In this document: one piece after another, positions 1 through 6,924 of the stretch
Numbering within the stretch: the first letter of the stretch is position 1
How the letters are laid out: each line of letters opens with the position of its first letter
Notes under the pieces: generated by a model
Database searches by the model: none
What the model was told of the DNA's origin: nothing
What the model saw: the letters and a program-made list of their open reading frames with translations, nothing else
From: Balneolaceae bacterium
Lineage (GTDB): Bacteria; Bacteroidota; Rhodothermia; Balneolales; Balneolaceae
Length of the DNA: 9,745 nt
Assembly (NCBI GenBank): GCA_007117235.1
Contig: SKGY01000023.1
Coordinates: forward strand, 1-9,745
Direction: 5' to 3'
Position numbers and translations under genes: made by a program

Positions 1-107
1 GGTGCACGTTCTCCAACCACGGCATTTGCCCGGTCAGTTTCAGTAGTCATATTCAAAAATGCCAATGAGGCAATCAGCAGTGCGCTGAGGAAGATTATTT
101 TTTTCAT
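1..107 (-). CDS. Secreted redoxin-like protein (thioredoxin/peroxiredoxin family), N-terminal fragment
   Basis: Only the first 35 codons are inside the window; the gene runs off the left edge. The start is ATG at 107-105. The translation opens with a signal peptide: two lysines at residues 2-3, then a hydrophobic stretch at about residues 4-18 with no cysteine lipobox. A short polar linker leads into VGERA, and the next codon begins CC, so it is proline. The pattern V-G-x-x-A-P is the usual opening of AhpC/TSA and TlpA-type thioredoxin-fold proteins (VGxxAPDF). The catalytic cysteines would lie outside the window, so the family call rests on this short motif and on the neighbour. The gene follows dsbD on the same strand with a 123-base gap, and I see no TAnnTTTG promoter box in that gap, so cotranscription with dsbD is likely. 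A role as a periplasmic thiol partner of DsbD is inferred. Confidence 0.55.
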   Translation of the reverse strand, partial: MKKIIFLSALLIASLAFLNMTTETDRANAVVGERA

Positions 108-230
108 GATTGTTTAATGTTTGTTTTTGGTAGTGAAGTTCTTTGAAATGTTATGATTCAGGTTTTTTATCCACCTTGGAAAGGAGGGGAGAGTTAAAGA
201 TTTAATTCGATTTTCAACTTTATTAAAAAA

Positions 231-2414
231 TTATTCTCCAAGTGTCAAAACTTCTCCATTCGAGATCCTCTCCAATGCATCTAAAACAATACCGGGAGTA
301 AGAACTGAAGGTAGAATCAGTGGTTCATCTAAGTTCTTGCTATAAATTACATTAAGTGGAACACCGTTCCGTCCATGTGATGCAAGTGCACGGGTTATTT
401 CAGGATTACGATTGGTCCAATCTGCTTTAACCATTACAAAATCGAGATCCTCAAAGCGTTCTTTTACACGATTGGAACTGAATACTAAACGTTTATTTGC
501 GTGACAAGTTATACACCAATCAGCAGTGTAATCTATGTATACATTTTTTCCATTTTGAGCATGTTGCTCTACTCGGTCAATTGAAAATGTTTCCCATTCA
601 ATGCCAAAATTATCTACATACGTATTATCATTACCACCATCAATCTGCACAGTTTTTTGGGATGCAGAAAACAAAAAGCCTCCCATTATCAAAATGGTGG
701 CAATTGAGCGACTGACTACTCTCGCACTTGTAGAGATCTGATAACGGTTCCAGCGATGGATGATCCAAATTCCCAGAGAGAGAAATAAAAGCCCAACCAG
801 TAATCTGGTAAGTCCATCAACACCGGACTGCTGACCAAATACCCAGATCAGCCAGATAACAGTGGCAAAAAGTGGGAAAGCCATTGCCTGTTTAAATGTC
901 TCCATCCATGCCCCGGGTTTTGGGAGATATTTCATAAGTGCCGGAAAGGAGGAGAGTAGTACATATGGCGCTGCCATGCCCACACCTAACATGGTAAAAA
1001 TAATTAAAGCTGTAGATGCCGGGAGAGTGATGGCTACACCTAATGCAGTTCCCATAAATGGTGCGGTACATGGTGTGGCTAGAACAGTTGCAAGGATGCC
1101 ACTAAAGAAGGAACCACGTAATCCATCGGAAGTACCGGCTCTACCGGCTACATTAATCAGCGAACCCCCGATCTCAAAAACACCCATAAGGCTAAGCCCG
1201 AGACCAAACATCAAAAATGTCATGAATGCGATGAATGCCGGAGTCTGAAGCTGAAATCCCCAGCCTAATTCTTGTCCGCCGGCACGTAGTAATAATAGAA
1301 GACCGGCTAAGAAGATGAATGAGAGAATCACACCGGCACCAAATACGAACCCATGCTTTCTTACTTCACCGGAGTCGTGCCCCGACATCTGCATAAAGTT
1401 CATCACTTTTATAGACAAAATCGGAAATACGCAGGGCATCAGATTTAAAATCAGACCTCCAATAAAAGCAAATCCGAGAATTATTAAGAATCGTGAGGAG
1501 AATACAGTAAAAGGATCATCAATATTACCAATTGTGGCAATCGACTCATCTGCAAGATTCAGATCTACAGTAATCGCTTTGATCTCGCCGGAATCGTCCC
1601 ATCCGTCTGCGTTGTATACAAGTCCCCATACTCGGGATACATCATCGCTTTTGTAACCCGATTTCTGCATGGTGATGGTAATGGATTGACCATCCTGATT
1701 AAATTGAGGCTTTTCTGCATTTTCGATTTCACCCTCTTCGTTGGCGAAATAGATAATTTCAGAGTAGTCAGGTAGACTAAATGCATCAGTGGACAATTCA
1801 AGGATTATCTCATTGCCATCTTCACTTACCCATGCATCAGCTTCCCAATAGTCGAGCTCGACTGGGAGCTTGGAACGGGTTTCTGAGAAATAGGGGAGCC
1901 ACTCATCGTTGTACTCTACATCACTATCTGTAACATCAAGTGTGAGTTGAATATCCACATATTCCGGAATGCAGATTTTTTCACAAATCAGATAGTCTGC
2001 TTCTGCAATTAAAGTGTATTCTGTTCCGGGTTCGAGGTCGGTTGGTGCCGTGGCTTCCATCATAAAGAGCACGTCACCGTAATACCCATAGCTGGCAAGA
2101 CCTGCACCAACATCAATCCATAGAGGATAAGGCCATTGAATAGCGCCAATTTGAAAATCTTTTTCGTGCATCCACTCCGTCATAAGAGGCATGCCGGAAT
2201 CACCGGGATTGCGATAATAGACATACCAGCCATCTCGCAAATCCATTCTGACACCAATCCAGAACGTTTCGCCGGGTTGAATTGATAGATTTTCTGAAAT
2301 AAGCTCTACTTCAGCATTTTCGGTAGTAGCAACTTGCGAGTATGCGTTGACAGGAGTAATTACATATAACCATGTAAATACCAGTAGAAATAAAAAGTGT
2401 GAAAAGTGTTTCAT
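231..2414 (-). CDS. dsbD: Thiol:disulfide interchange protein DsbD, full length
   Basis: This 727-residue inner-membrane protein should pass electrons from cytoplasmic thioredoxin to periplasmic substrates. A signal peptide covers residues 1 to about 24 (cleavage probably after VNA). The periplasmic N-terminal domain (about 30-290) carries the pair C144/C148 in the context CEKICIPE, resembling the ScsB-like branch; E. coli DsbD has a wider CX5C spacing. The membrane domain, roughly residues 308-585 with about eight hydrophobic segments, has the conserved cysteines C328 (NLMPC) and C449 (ATPC). The C-terminal thioredoxin domain (about 605-727) has the active site W-C-I-T-C at C634/C637 and the cis-proline P686 in GVP. 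All six cysteines needed for the relay are present and the length is normal or slightly long for the family. The ATG start is supported by the signal peptide directly behind it. No Shine-Dalgarno sequence is seen. The redoxin gene downstream is a likely partner. Confidence 0.95.
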   Translation of the reverse strand: MKHFSHFLFLLVFTWLYVITPVNAYSQVATTENAEVELISENLSIQPGETFWIGVRMDLRDGWYVYYRNPGDSGMPLMTEWMHEKDFQIGAIQWPYPLWIDVGAGLASYGYYGDVLFMMEATAPTDLEPGTEYTLIAEADYLICEKICIPEYVDIQLTLDVTDSDVEYNDEWLPYFSETRSKLPVELDYWEADAWVSEDGNEIILELSTDAFSLPDYSEIIYFANEEGEIENAEKPQFNQDGQSITITMQKSGYKSDDVSRVWGLVYNADGWDDSGEIKAITVDLNLADESIATIGNIDDPFTVFSSRFLIILGFAFIGGLILNLMPCVFPILSIKVMNFMQMSGHDSGEVRKHGFVFGAGVILSFIFLAGLLLLLRAGGQELGWGFQLQTPAFIAFMTFLMFGLGLSLMGVFEIGGSLINVAGRAGTSDGLRGSFFSGILATVLATPCTAPFMGTALGVAITLPASTALIIFTMLGVGMAAPYVLLSSFPALMKYLPKPGAWMETFKQAMAFPLFATVIWLIWVFGQQSGVDGLTRLLVGLLFLSLGIWIIHRWNRYQISTSARVVSRSIATILIMGGFLFSASQKTVQIDGGNDNTYVDNFGIEWETFSIDRVEQHAQNGKNVYIDYTADWCITCHANKRLVFSSNRVKERFEDLDFVMVKADWTNRNPEITRALASHGRNGVPLNVIYSKNLDEPLILPSVLTPGIVLDALERISNGEVLTLGE

Positions 2415-2419
2415 ATAGA

Positions 2420-2432
2420 AGTCTGTTAGACT
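2420..2432 (-). other. Small inverted repeat in the dsbD leader (AGTCT-GTT-AGACT)
   Basis: A perfect 5-base inverted repeat with a 3-base loop lies 5 bases upstream of the dsbD start codon, inside the predicted leader. It could be a weak hairpin or a regulator half-site pair. A 5-bp repeat is expected by chance fairly often, so function is unproven. Confidence 0.2.
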
Positions 2433-2445
2433 GCAATAACTTTAC

Positions 2446-2453
2446 CAAAAATA
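2446..2453 (-). promoter_or_regulatory. Putative -7 box of the dsbD promoter (TATTTTTG)
   Basis: Read on the minus strand, this site is TATTTTTG and matches all fixed bases of the Bacteroidota -7 consensus TAnnTTTG. It sits 31 bases upstream of the dsbD ATG, giving an expected leader of about 25 bases. No good -33 TTG is found at the usual spacing; the nearest TTG is about 31 bases further upstream. The call rests on the -7 match and its position alone. Confidence 0.4.
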
Positions 2454-2612
2454 CAAAATAGCTGCTTCATCATACATGAATACACAATTTTTTACAGATT
2501 ATGAGATAACATATTCGTTTTCCCCAAAATTTTTTTTTGAAACCTTAAGATTTTCCAATCCAATCTGTATCGATGTTCGTATTTAAAGAAACTTAACCCA
2601 AATAGATTCGAC

Positions 2613-3137
2613 ATGAACAACGATTTATACTTATCAAATATTGAAACACCATTCGGTAAAATTATAGTTGGTACTGTTGGCAGTGCTGTAGCGATAATTC
2701 GCTTTGCAGACCAAAATGAAGATGATTCCTTTGTCACTACTTTTCTAAATGAATCAGGACTTAAATCAAATTGGAATAAAATTGCATTTCACAATAAAAT
2801 TGAAAAACAGCTCAATCAATTTTTCTGTGGAAAAAGAACATCCTTTAGTTTCGGGATAAAAGCTTTTGGCAGTGATTTTCAGCTGAGTGTTTGGGAAGAG
2901 ATCTACAAAACAAATCTTGCAGAAACATTGACCTTAAAAGAGCTTGCTAAGCGAGTTGGTTTCCTCAATTTGAAGGCAATAGAGAGAGCATGTATTGCAA
3001 ACCCGGTAAGTATAGTAATTCCAAGCCATAGAGTTGAAGGCATTACTGAATTTAAAGGGGCTGCATCTCGAAAAAGATTGTTGAACCGGTTTGAGCAGTT
3101 TTTTAGAGAGAGTTCAAGTGTAAAAATTGCTGCTTAG
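2613..3137 (+). CDS. O6-alkylguanine-DNA alkyltransferase (Ogt/MGMT) homologue lacking the acceptor cysteine
   Basis: This 174-residue protein has the length and two-domain plan of Ogt/MGMT enzymes. The N-terminal part (about 5-35) resembles the family's opening hairpin, with TPFGKI and a hydrophobic IIRFAD strand. The C-terminal DNA-binding domain begins near residue 88 with FQLSVWEEI. The family normally has PCHR, whose cysteine takes the alkyl group from DNA; here it is IPSHRV with S138 (codon AGC at 3024-3026). Other key positions also differ: the tyrosine of SYGELA is leucine (TLKELA), and the arginine-finger region A-R-A-V-G reads LKAIE. The C-terminal G-Y-x-G segment is FKGAASRK. Methyl transfer by the usual route is therefore not expected. 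It may be a lesion-sensing alkyltransferase-like protein, a protein with a new role, or a decaying gene, although the frame is intact over 174 codons. It stands alone on this strand between two minus-strand genes and looks more A/T-rich than they do. No clear TAnnTTTG promoter or Shine-Dalgarno sequence was found upstream. Confidence 0.8.
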   Translation: MNNDLYLSNIETPFGKIIVGTVGSAVAIIRFADQNEDDSFVTTFLNESGLKSNWNKIAFHNKIEKQLNQFFCGKRTSFSFGIKAFGSDFQLSVWEEIYKTNLAETLTLKELAKRVGFLNLKAIERACIANPVSIVIPSHRVEGITEFKGAASRKRLLNRFEQFFRESSSVKIAA

Positions 3138-3167
3138 CAGCTGCAAAAACAGTTCAATAAGCTGCTA
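3129..3167. terminator. Possible bidirectional hairpin joining two convergent stop codons
   Basis: TAGCAGCT (3135-3142) and AGCTGCTA (3160-3167) form a perfect 8-base inverted repeat around a 17-base spacer. The left arm starts with the TAG stop of the alkyltransferase homologue, and the right arm ends with the complement of the TAG stop of the permease gene. A competing short hairpin, GCTGCT-T-AGCAGC, lies at 3129-3141. There is no T-run, so a classical intrinsic terminator is not shown. Its position between convergent genes 27 bases apart makes a role in ending or insulating both transcripts plausible. Confidence 0.4.
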
Positions 3168-4391
3168 CTCACCAAAAGAGAGCACTGAAACAGGGTCTGT
3201 TTTGGCAGCAACTCGGGCTGGTAGCCAGGAGGCAAGCGAGCAGAGTACAATTGTAACAATGCTCACCCAGATAAAATCTATAAGGTGAGGCTCAACAGGG
3301 GCGGTTGCCATGTAGTAATTCTCTTCTGAAAGGGGAATTATTTGATACTGCACCTGAAGCCAATAAAAAAGAAGGGATATACCTATCCCTATAATCAGTC
3401 CTGATATTGCTACAAACAAACCTTCAAGCAGAAAGATGTTTCTTATTGATTGGCTTCTTGCACCAAGCGTTTTTAAAACACCGATATCTCTGGTTCGTTC
3501 GAGTACCATCATCAATACGGTTCCGATGAGATTAAAAGCTGCAACCACGATCATTACTGCAATAACAAATGGTATAGTCTCTTCCTGCAAATCAACCCAT
3601 GCGAAAATATTGCGATTGGTCTGATAGATGTTTTCTGTGATGTATGGAAATTGGGTTCCATCCCGAACAGCGCGATAAACCTCGTTTATGTTATTGATAT
3701 CAGCAACTTTTATGTCCATAAAATTTGCTTCAAGAGTTCCCATATCCAATAAACGGCGAACAGATTGAACATCGGTCATTGCAAAGTTATTGTCGAAACC
3801 TGATATCCCCGTTGAATAGATACCCGTAAGTGTGAATTGTCTGATTTCCGGTGAGTTGAGAGGTGAGGGTAACCCGTCTAATGCATATACCGTAACTCTG
3901 TCTCCAATTCCCGCACCTATTGATCTGGCAAGTGAACGGCCTATAACAATGCCGGGCAGCCCGGTATCGGTTTCACCCAGTCGATATTCGCCCTCCTGAA
4001 TAAAATCCCGCAATTGTGTGACATCGCCCCGTTCAGCCACACCCTTAATACCGGTGCCACTCACATCATTGCGCCCCTGAATCATTACCTGGCCAACAAT
4101 GGTTGCCTGGGCATCTTCCACACCGGTTATATCCATTAGATAAACCTCAAGGGTATCAGCCCGTTGAATAGCCCGTCCCTGAAATCCATGTACGGTTACG
4201 TGTGGGGCAAAGCCCAGTATTTTTTCGTTGATGGTTGATTTAAAACCGTGAACTATGGAGAGTGCAATTAGTAATCCTGCAGAACCTACGGCAACACCTG
4301 TAACGGCCATGATTTTAATAAAGGAGAGAAACTTTGAGTCACGATTGCTTCCTTTAAAATACCGTCCGGCGATGTACCAGGTAAACTTCAT
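3165..4391 (-). CDS. Lipoprotein-releasing ABC transporter permease, LolC/LolE family
   Basis: The 408-residue product is an inner-membrane permease with the FtsX/MacB plan of LolC and LolE. It has one N-terminal membrane segment (about 27-48), a large periplasmic domain (about 50-270), then three membrane segments near 274-297, 321-345 and 370-391. Diagnostic stretches are ALSIVHGF after the first helix, NLIGTVLMMVLERT with RDIGVLKTLGA at about 287-311, and the PLSEENYYMATAPV stretch (353-366) before the last helix. The C-terminus ends in the usual P-A-R-x-A-A-K-x-D-P-V. LolC/LolE work with the ATPase LolD to extract lipoproteins from the inner membrane for delivery to the outer membrane; no LolD gene is in the window. 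Sequence alone does not separate LolC from LolE, and many bacteria of this group have a single homologue that probably forms a homodimer. lysS lies 161 bases upstream on the same strand, and a shared transcript is possible because no clear promoter is seen in between. Confidence 0.88.
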   Translation of the reverse strand: MKFTWYIAGRYFKGSNRDSKFLSFIKIMAVTGVAVGSAGLLIALSIVHGFKSTINEKILGFAPHVTVHGFQGRAIQRADTLEVYLMDITGVEDAQATIVGQVMIQGRNDVSGTGIKGVAERGDVTQLRDFIQEGEYRLGETDTGLPGIVIGRSLARSIGAGIGDRVTVYALDGLPSPLNSPEIRQFTLTGIYSTGISGFDNNFAMTDVQSVRRLLDMGTLEANFMDIKVADINNINEVYRAVRDGTQFPYITENIYQTNRNIFAWVDLQEETIPFVIAVMIVVAAFNLIGTVLMMVLERTRDIGVLKTLGARSQSIRNIFLLEGLFVAISGLIIGIGISLLFYWLQVQYQIIPLSEENYYMATAPVEPHLIDFIWVSIVTIVLCSLASWLPARVAAKTDPVSVLSFGE

Positions 4392-4395
4392 ATTT

Positions 4396-4544
4396 CAGGG
4401 TTCAAGGGGCAAACTTCAGGGTAGTAGTTTTCAGTAGATGTTCAGTAAGATTGTAATAATGAAGACTTAACGAAACGTTGTGTTGATGATTATATGGCAT
4501 ACAATAATAAATTATTATACACGGTACTTGCACCCTGAGCCCTG
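4396..4544. repeat. Imperfect inverted repeat bounding the lysS-permease gap
   Basis: The left arm at 4396-4412 (CAGGGTTCAAGGGGCAA) and the reverse complement of the right arm at 4528-4544 (CAGGGCTCAGGGTGCAA) agree at 14 of 17 positions. A further partial copy, TTCAGGG, is at 4415-4421. The 115 bases between the arms are A/T-rich, with TTCAGTA repeated at 4430 and 4441 and a weak AATAAT/ATTATT palindrome near 4502-4517. The arrangement suggests a small repeat element, such as a REP-like or degenerate MITE-like unit, placed in the intergenic gap. No target-site duplication was identified and copy number elsewhere in the genome is unknown. Confidence 0.4.
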
Positions 4545-4552
4545 CACCACGA

Positions 4553-6085
4553 TTATTCAGGTCTCATTTGTGGGAAGAAGAGTACGTCACGAATTGAATC
4601 AGAATTGGTCATTATCATTGCCAATCTGTCAATACCGATACCAATTCCTGCAGTAGGTGGCATTCCGTATTCAATGGCACGCAGAAAGTCTTCATCAACG
4701 GTCATGGCTTCATCATCACCATCTGCTCGAAGTCTTGCCTGCTCCTCAAATCGTTCTCTTTGGTCGATTGGATCATTGAGCTCAGTGAATGCATTGGCTA
4801 TCTCTTTACCGTTGCAAATGGCTTCGAATCGCTCAACCAAGCCATCTTTAGATCGGTGTTTTTTAGCGAGTGGGCTCATCTCAATAGGATAGTCTGTAAT
4901 GAAGGTCGGCTGAATAAGTTTAGGTTCAACAAATTCACCGAAAATCTCATCAATCAGCTTTCCCTTACCCATACTTTTGTCAACATCAACGTGCAGATCT
5001 TTGGCAATGGTTCGAATCTCATCATCAGATTTACCTGAGAGATCGTGACCGGTCTCTTTTTCAATCGCTTCATACATTGGAATTCGTGGCCAGGGTGCTT
5101 TAAAATCAATCGTATTCTCACCCACTGTTACTTTTGTGGACCCGTGAAGTGCTTTTGCAACATGTTCAACCATCTGCTCCATAAAGCTCATCATCCAGTT
5201 GTAGTCTTTCCAAGCTACATATAGCTCAACCTGAGTGAACTCGGGATTGTGAAAACGTGAAAGCCCTTCATTTCTGAAATCTTTTGAAAATTCATACACA
5301 CCATCAAACCCACCAACAATTAATCGCTTAAGATAGAGCTCATTTGCAATTCGCAGGTATAGATCGATATCAAGCGCATTGTGATGTGTCTTAAATGGTC
5401 GGGCTGAGGCACCACCATAAATGGGTTGCAGAATCGGGGTTTCTACTTCGAGATAGCCACGTTCATTCATAAACTGTCGCATGGATTGAACCATTTTCGT
5501 GCGCTTTACAAATACGTCACGAACATCAGGGTTCACAATCAGATCAACATATCGCTGCCGGTATCTGAGCTCTTTATCAGCGAAAGCATCAAATGTTACA
5601 ATTTCACCGTCTTCGTTTTCTACCTCTTTCGGAGTGGGAATAGGTCTTACCGTTTTGCCTAAAAACTCAAACTCCTCAGCGTGAACAGTGGTTTCACCCA
5701 TTCTGGTTTTAAAGACAAAACCCTTAATCCCGACAAAGTCTCCAATATCAGTCAGTTTTTTGAAAACTGAATTGTAGAGGTCTACTCCAATGTCATCTCT
5801 TCGAATGTAAACCTGAATAATGCCCTTTGTATCCTGAATGGTAAAAAAAGAGGCCTTTCCCATAATTCTCCGGGTCATTACACGACCTGCAATAGACACT
5901 CGTTCAGCATCTTCCGGTGAATCCGGAGTATCGGTGATGATCGACTCATCATCTAAAATATCTTGAGAGTAGTGAGTTACATCGTATTGATGAGGGTAGG
6001 GGTTGATATTTAATTCCCTGAGTTGATCTAATTTTTCAATACGGATTTGTTGTTGTTCGCTTAAGGATGGCTCAGCGTTACTCAT
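4553..6085 (-). CDS. lysS: Lysyl-tRNA synthetase, class II
   Basis: This 510-residue cytoplasmic enzyme charges tRNA(Lys) with lysine using ATP. The N-terminal OB-fold anticodon-binding domain spans about residues 60-148, with [17 protein letters not shown] at its start. The class II catalytic core follows: motif 1 near 195-218 ending in EVETPILQP, the substrate-binding run [16 protein letters not shown] (224-239), motif 2 at 270-287 ([18 protein letters not shown]), the [16 protein letters not shown] region at 418-433, and motif 3 [12 protein letters not shown] at 480-491. Length and domain order are normal and no critical residue is missing. The ATG start at 6085 gives the usual charged N-terminal helix ahead of the ELNINPYP segment. 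The leader is A/T-rich without a Shine-Dalgarno sequence. I see no T-box or other leader structure. The gene is divergent from the phosphopantetheinyl transferase gene and precedes the LolC/E permease gene on the same strand. Confidence 0.97.
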   Translation of the reverse strand: MSNAEPSLSEQQQIRIEKLDQLRELNINPYPHQYDVTHYSQDILDDESIITDTPDSPEDAERVSIAGRVMTRRIMGKASFFTIQDTKGIIQVYIRRDDIGVDLYNSVFKKLTDIGDFVGIKGFVFKTRMGETTVHAEEFEFLGKTVRPIPTPKEVENEDGEIVTFDAFADKELRYRQRYVDLIVNPDVRDVFVKRTKMVQSMRQFMNERGYLEVETPILQPIYGGASARPFKTHHNALDIDLYLRIANELYLKRLIVGGFDGVYEFSKDFRNEGLSRFHNPEFTQVELYVAWKDYNWMMSFMEQMVEHVAKALHGSTKVTVGENTIDFKAPWPRIPMYEAIEKETGHDLSGKSDDEIRTIAKDLHVDVDKSMGKGKLIDEIFGEFVEPKLIQPTFITDYPIEMSPLAKKHRSKDGLVERFEAICNGKEIANAFTELNDPIDQRERFEEQARLRADGDDEAMTVDEDFLRAIEYGMPPTAGIGIGIDRLAMIMTNSDSIRDVLFFPQMRPE

Positions 6086-6131
6086 GAATTGTATGTCGTT
6101 TAAAAAGTTTTGTTTTAAGCCTCAAAAGATA

Positions 6132-6139
6132 CAAATATA
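6132..6139 (-). promoter_or_regulatory. Putative -7 box of the lysS promoter (TATATTTG)
   Basis: On the minus strand this reads TATATTTG, a full match to the Bacteroidota -7 consensus TAnnTTTG, 46 bases upstream of the lysS ATG. The expected transcript would start near 6125 with a leader of about 40 bases. No convincing -33 TTG is seen at standard spacing. Confidence 0.42.
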
Positions 6140-6250
6140 TGTTGGAAGTGGCATCTTCTTTTTGCCTGAGCAGTATTAATCTGAATTTAATCAAACCAGC
6201 AAATTGATATTGAACTGATGAATTGCAAAAATTCGAATACGAGGAATCTT

Positions 6251-6258
6251 TATTTTTG
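6251..6258 (+). promoter_or_regulatory. Putative -7 box of the phosphopantetheinyl transferase operon (TATTTTTG)
   Basis: TATTTTTG matches the TAnnTTTG consensus. A TTG at 6223-6225 lies 25 bases upstream of it, slightly longer than the usual spacing of about 17-23 bases for a -33 element. The expected transcript would start near 6264 and serve the run of four plus-strand genes ending at 8909. It shares a 242-base divergent intergenic region with the lysS promoter. Confidence 0.42.
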
Positions 6259-6327
6259 AATAAAAGTGGAGGGGTGCGGTTGAAAACAGTAACTTTAGAT
6301 CGCAGCATCAATTAACATCAGACTGTT

Positions 6328-6912
6328 TTGCCCGAAAAATTACATCATCCACACCTTCCGGAAGAGATTACCCTTGCCTTTGAATCACAGCCGACGAATA
6401 TCAGTGGCAATCAAAGAGACTTTTCGGAAGGAATCAGCGGGTCACTTCTACTAAAAAAGATGGCTTCCGAGTTTCTTGGTGTTACATCTATTGACGTCTT
6501 TACAGAGAAGTATGAAAAACCAAAAGTTTTCATTGATGATGCAGAACTTTCAGCAAGTTTTTCTCATACAACCGCAGCCTTGAGTGCTGGGATCTCGAAA
6601 GAGATGAATATTGGGGTTGACATGGAACTGTGCAGCAGAGTTGTTACTGATAGTCTTAAAAGCAGAATGAAGCATGAAAGTGAGTTAACATCACTATATG
6701 AAAAGATTGATCCTATCCGGATTTGGACGCTCAAAGAGGCTGCCCTCAAACAGATTGGTACAGGGCTGCGTAAACCTATGAAATCTGTAAAGATTAAATC
6801 GATCGAATCCGATCTGTTTTCTGTTGAATTTGATGATGGAAAACATGCAAAAATTTGTAGCTTTAAACATCAAGAACATTGGATTTCCATTTGCTATCAA
6901 AAACTACCATAA
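6328..6912 (+). CDS. 4'-phosphopantetheinyl transferase superfamily protein (Sfp/AcpT-like)
   Basis: The protein (194 residues from a TTG start) should transfer the phosphopantetheine arm of coenzyme A to a serine on acyl or other carrier proteins. Family marks are SFSHT at 77-81 (substrate-binding histidine H80), IGVDMEL at 95-101 with likely Mg-binding D98 and E100, and WTLKEAALKQIGTGL at 133-147 with E137 and the K136/K141 lysines. R30, in the GNQRDFSEG stretch, fits a conserved N-terminal position. A TAA stop lies in frame at 6313-6315, and the only start codon ahead of that region is TTG at 6328. The next in-frame ATG is codon 45, which would remove R30 and much of the first half-domain, so TTG is preferred. 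The length is near the short end for two-domain Sfp-type enzymes. No carrier protein or synthase gene is nearby, so its target is not indicated; it may be the fatty-acid carrier protein. The next gene starts 12 bases downstream. Confidence 0.88.
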   Translation: MPEKLHHPHLPEEITLAFESQPTNISGNQRDFSEGISGSLLLKKMASEFLGVTSIDVFTEKYEKPKVFIDDAELSASFSHTTAALSAGISKEMNIGVDMELCSRVVTDSLKSRMKHESELTSLYEKIDPIRIWTLKEAALKQIGTGLRKPMKSVKIKSIESDLFSVEFDDGKHAKICSFKHQEHWISICYQKLP

Positions 6913-6924
6913 CATTTATACATC

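Noticed and set aside
862..1656. Long open frames on the plus strand opposite dsbD (862-1248 and 1315-1656)
   Set aside because: They lie antisense inside the well-supported dsbD gene, have no recognisable motif and no start signals; they reflect its codon composition.
2528..2540. T-run at 2530-2538 as a terminator
   Set aside because: It lies between two divergent genes with no G/C-rich stem before it, so there is no transcript for it to end.
3024..3026. PSHR serine as a single sequencing error of TGC
   Set aside because: Other active-site positions (tyrosine, arginine finger, glycine) are also altered in the same protein, so one wrong base cannot explain the divergence; it is still worth confirming.
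4502..4517. AATAAT/ATTATT palindrome after lysS as an intrinsic terminator
   Set aside because: The stem has no G/C pairs and no clear T-run follows on the transcribed strand; it would be too weak alone.
4605..5684. Several plus-strand frames opposite lysS
   Set aside because: All are antisense to a complete lysS with every class II motif, and their translations show no family features.
6086..6327. T-box or other tRNA-sensing leader before lysS
   Set aside because: No T-box sequence or stable specifier stem is visible, and a -7 box only 46 bases from the start leaves too short a leader.
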